This document shows, piece after piece, positions 60,771 to 64,000 of a DNA stretch of 64,000 nt. This stretch comes from Agroathelia rolfsii (Eukaryota; Basidiomycota; Agaricomycetes; Amylocorticiales; Amylocorticiaceae), in assembly GCA_018343915.1 (NCBI GenBank), contig JABRWF010000004.1, positions 2,418,001 through 2,482,000 on the forward strand, in the 5' to 3' direction. A program made the position numbers and the translations under genes. The notes under the pieces were generated by a model. The model was not told where the DNA came from. It was given only the letters and a program-made list of their open reading frames with translations, and did no database searches. The stretch's first letter is position 1, and every line of letters starts with the position of its first letter.

Positions 60771-63700
60771 ACCCTTCTCACCCCACCCTGTTGTATTAGC
60801 CTGCCTCCTTTTTTTATATGTCTAATGTTTTTGTGCTGCCTCAAACTCTATTGTCTCTTCTAGTTCTCTCTTCTGTAAATGGACCTTGTTTATTCTTCCT
60901 GGTGATCGAGCTTGGCAGCTACAACACGATATTTGCTGTATTTTGGAATTACGATTAAGTGAATGGACGTGTCTTGATTCCGCTAGCATACGGGGTACCC
61001 GTTATGGGATGTGGCAGTGCTGACGCGATCGTGAACAGTTCTGTATAATGCCAGTGTAACTTGAAGAGCATATCGTCTTTAGTTCTCAAATTGACGTATT
61101 TCATGTCTCAAATCCCAACGCGATGAGACATGATGAATGGTGCATGGCGACAGGCGACCAGCACTGCCTCCGTAAGGTATGCTGCGTGGACAACTTCCGT
61201 TTACCTGTTTCAGGTATCCCGCGGTTTTTATCCCAACCCTTTACTAATCTACATATTGAGTAGCTGAACAGAAACCAAGACGGAAGTAGCCACACAGCCT
61301 ACAGTGGATAAACTGTTTCTGAAGCCGTGGACGTATCCACCACTTGGCCGTTGCTAACAGGAATTGGAAATACCTTATTTTTATTGAGCCCAACTTGCGT
61401 GCAATGTCTTTGATCGAATGCACACCTTTCCGCATATCTAATCTGATGGAGCATAGTTTCCCAGCTGGACAAGGCATCACCTCGATTTGGCTCTGCTGCG
61501 GAATTTGAACTACACGTACCATGTTCTGCGCATCGACTCGGCTGACAAATTTTCCAACAGTGTTTCTGTGTCAGTGCCTGGACTCTGGAGACTCTGCCAC
61601 TAGCCGTGACCTGTTCGAGAACATATCCGACTGACCCATCTGCTGCTGAAATTGCATGGATTTTGTTGTGGGTTCTAAGACTTTTAGCCTTGATTGATCT
61701 CGATTTTGTGTGGTGTCAGACCGAGTTTTACCTGTAATGCTATTTTATTATTATTTTTATTTTTTTGCGTAATGGAACTCCCCTCCACAAAATTTCCTGC
61801 TAAGAGGTTTTACGTGAAATCGAACGTTAGTGTAAGGTCGGTAATGATCAATTTGTCTGCACTACGCGCACTCCGTTCTTATCTCTGACGTAATCAGGCT
61901 CTGTCAGAACAAGGCGTCGTATTCTAATTCACGCTTGAAGCTTGAAGCTCGGTGAAGACATTCCCCGTTCCTTTAACCTTACTAGTGTACCACATTTCTT
62001 AAGCACTTCAAATCGAATGAGTAGATTTTTCTTGCCAGATGCTGATCATTGTACATAACTGATAACTCCAGGGTGCTATTGTATGTTTAGTATACCCCTA
62101 ATGTATTCGCATCAACACCACCCAGGTCAATTCCACGCGTCGGGCTCTCGGCTGCGTGTTATCAGCAATACAATCATCACCCTCCATAAGCGCTATACTT
62201 ACACATCATGCAATCATGATGTACGCGTAGTCGGCAGCATAATGTACCGTTTGTGTATCCGAGTTTGACGCGGACGAGATGTATTCTGCAGGTGGGAATT
62301 AACATGCGATTCTATCAAACCGCGACGGCATCAATAATGGAACCCTCGGCGGGTGCATTATACTCTCTTCTTAACGGAACATGACACGAGCAGTACTATA
62401 GGAAGATTCTATCGCCTATAATCCAGATACTAGTGGTATATAGCCCTTCTGTTTAGGCGCTTTCGCGATTTTTCGTCACGCGTAATGACGTGACCAAGAG
62501 CTCAGCGAGTGGAGTGACTCGGTCTTTGAAAATTGTAGAAATCGAATGCACCGCTCAAGAATGTCAATGTTCAAGTCAGTGCGTCCATGCATCACATTAA
62601 GAAAATTTTCGCCGGCGAAGCTGAGGATGTAAATTCTGAATTCTGGCTTCGTTTCATCTGATCCATCAATCAAACAGGTGGTATAGAGGTTAATGTGTAA
62701 TTTTTTTTTATCAGTAAGTGGGTTGTGTCATGCATCGCGGTAGGAGGGAACCTTGGACAAGACCTTCGGATCTACAACCGTGCCGCGTCGTCATCTTCAG
62801 TGACTAAATTGTTTCCGGAAGAGGGGGGGGGGGTCGTCGGACCTTTTACATGTTGCTGTTGCTCAACATAAATTTGAACATTCGCGTTGAACAGAATTGA
62901 ATAGAGCTAATTACCCAGTCAATAAAGCATTCCATTTGCTAGAGGGAAATTTTTCGAGAGGGTGATAAGCCATAGTAGGCAAAAAGTCAGGTCAATACTG
63001 TATAGCTTGTCGTTGTAGATGGAAAGTCTATCAATAATCTGGCCACCTAGACCTTCACACAACGTGAGCAGTCTGCAAGGCACAAATTTACGTTGATATT
63101 AATATTAGGGTCTGGGATTTTTCTTGCCCAAATTAATTCCTCACAGTTGAGGTTTTTCCGTGGAGTGTTGTGATTTTTATACTTACCACATGTGCATGGC
63201 GCTAAATGAACCTGGAGGGCAAACTTGAATGCTTCAAGTTAAAATGTCAAAGCCCTAACCAAAATCCAAGTCAGTCGAAAGTCCTGGCCCATGAGGATTG
63301 TTCAAAGTGTGGAATCGTGATACATATACATACATGGCGAAGCGCCATGGGGTGTGCATTTTTAATACAATAGTAAACGCATTCTAGAATGGAGCTTAAT
63401 GAGAGTGGGTGCATACACCTGGTTTCTTCTTATTCAACAATCTGTAATAAGTTTGCTGATGCCAGCCAGATGTCAATATTCGGTAAAGCTACCCCTGCGG
63501 GTACATCTATAGGAGCACACCTCAACCATGAGTGAGGCTAGTGCGAGCTCAATGCGGTGTTAGTACGATCGGCTCGGCGAGCGTCGGTTAGAAAGGTTGC
63601 CGTAGGCCGAAATGACCCGCATACGACTCACACCTTCCGTCAGGATTCAGATGTTCCACCATGGATGGGCATGGACCTTGTCCTGATTATTAGGATTGAA

Positions 63701-64000
63701 AAATGTGAAATATCAAACCATCCCCGACCCTTCATGAACATGTGTTATGGGTTTGTTTCAGATTTTTTTTTGACGCTTGGAGCGCCACCTACGGCCTGCT
63801 TGGTTTCATACTCTGAACGTCATGCTCTCTGCGTTCTATTGTCCTGGCATGCAATACACCAAGCGGGAGAAGTACGGAAGCTAATTAGCTGATTGGACCT
63901 ACCTTAGGCTGCAACAACATTTTACACAGCTAGCGACCTCATCAGAAATAACTGGATCGCAACAACGAACCACACTGGCAGTGCCATCACCGACACCATG
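60771..64000. other. Gene-poor right end
   Basis: No gene can be supported over the last 3.2 kb. Open frames (for example 61244-61522 on the minus strand and 63557-63892) show no motif. A G run of about 12 sits at 62823-62834, and T-runs occur near 61759 and 62701. The octamer TGCCAGTG/CACTGGCA occurs at 61049 and 63973. Confidence 0.5.

Noticed and set aside
62821..62836. G-run as a G-quadruplex or functional element
   Set aside because: A single uninterrupted G run of about 12; possible slippage or sequencing artefact, no supporting context.

Overview
The window is nuclear DNA of a filamentous basidiomycete, most likely a mushroom-forming Agaricomycete. Almost every protein-coding region is broken by short GT..AG introns, and those I measured run from about 43 to 85 nt. 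The gene content is typical of such fungi: a secreted glucoamylase with a starch-binding domain, a secreted rhamnogalacturonase with a CBM1 cellulose-binding tail, a large MFS/P450 complement, a cytochrome-b5-fused desaturase and a basidiomycete-type 7-TM protein. The species cannot be named from sequence alone. Gene models below were built by reading splice sites and family motifs by eye; exon edges are stated where I checked them.

Layout. 1-17 kb is an accessory metabolism block: the 3' end of a short-chain dehydrogenase, a small conserved hypothetical, a cytochrome P450, two tandem-duplicated 14-TM drug:H+ antiporter-type MFS transporters on the minus strand, and a Say1-like alpha/beta hydrolase. 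Gene-poor stretches here carry short dispersed repeats with inverted arms. 17.8-28.4 kb holds IML2 (+), glucoamylase (-) and rhamnogalacturonase-CBM1 (-). 29.4-37.2 kb is a minus-strand run: a five-repeat 'GVGALPG...LPDE' protein with a CsbD-like tail, a 7-TM protein and a cytochrome-b5 desaturase whose second histidine box lies on a 19-nt micro-exon. 37.2-41.7 kb is mobile-element debris: a solo LTR with an intact 5-bp target duplication and a DNA-transposon-like remnant with GC-rich terminal inverted repeats. 41.7-54.6 kb holds a uridine-phosphorylase-type enzyme, two disordered proteins (one a large RING-H2 protein) and two tandem old-yellow-enzyme paralogs. The second paralog has lost the catalytic Tyr, and another solo LTR of the same family lies between the two. 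55.2-60.8 kb is a dense housekeeping block: calcineurin A, elongin C, UBC13 and a synaptobrevin whose start codon is split by an intron. 60.8-64 kb shows no gene I can support.

How the genes work together. The secreted hydrolases (starch, pectin backbone) fit a saprotroph feeding on plant matter. The P450, the two efflux-type MFS pumps, the hydrolase, the SDR and the two OYEs fit detoxification or small-molecule tailoring, but there is no polyketide, peptide or terpene synthase here, so a biosynthetic cluster is not shown. The most unusual points are the extreme micro-exon architecture of the synaptobrevin, UBC13 and desaturase genes, the active-site divergence of the second OYE, the repeat protein, and the two same-family solo LTRs with perfect target-site duplications.
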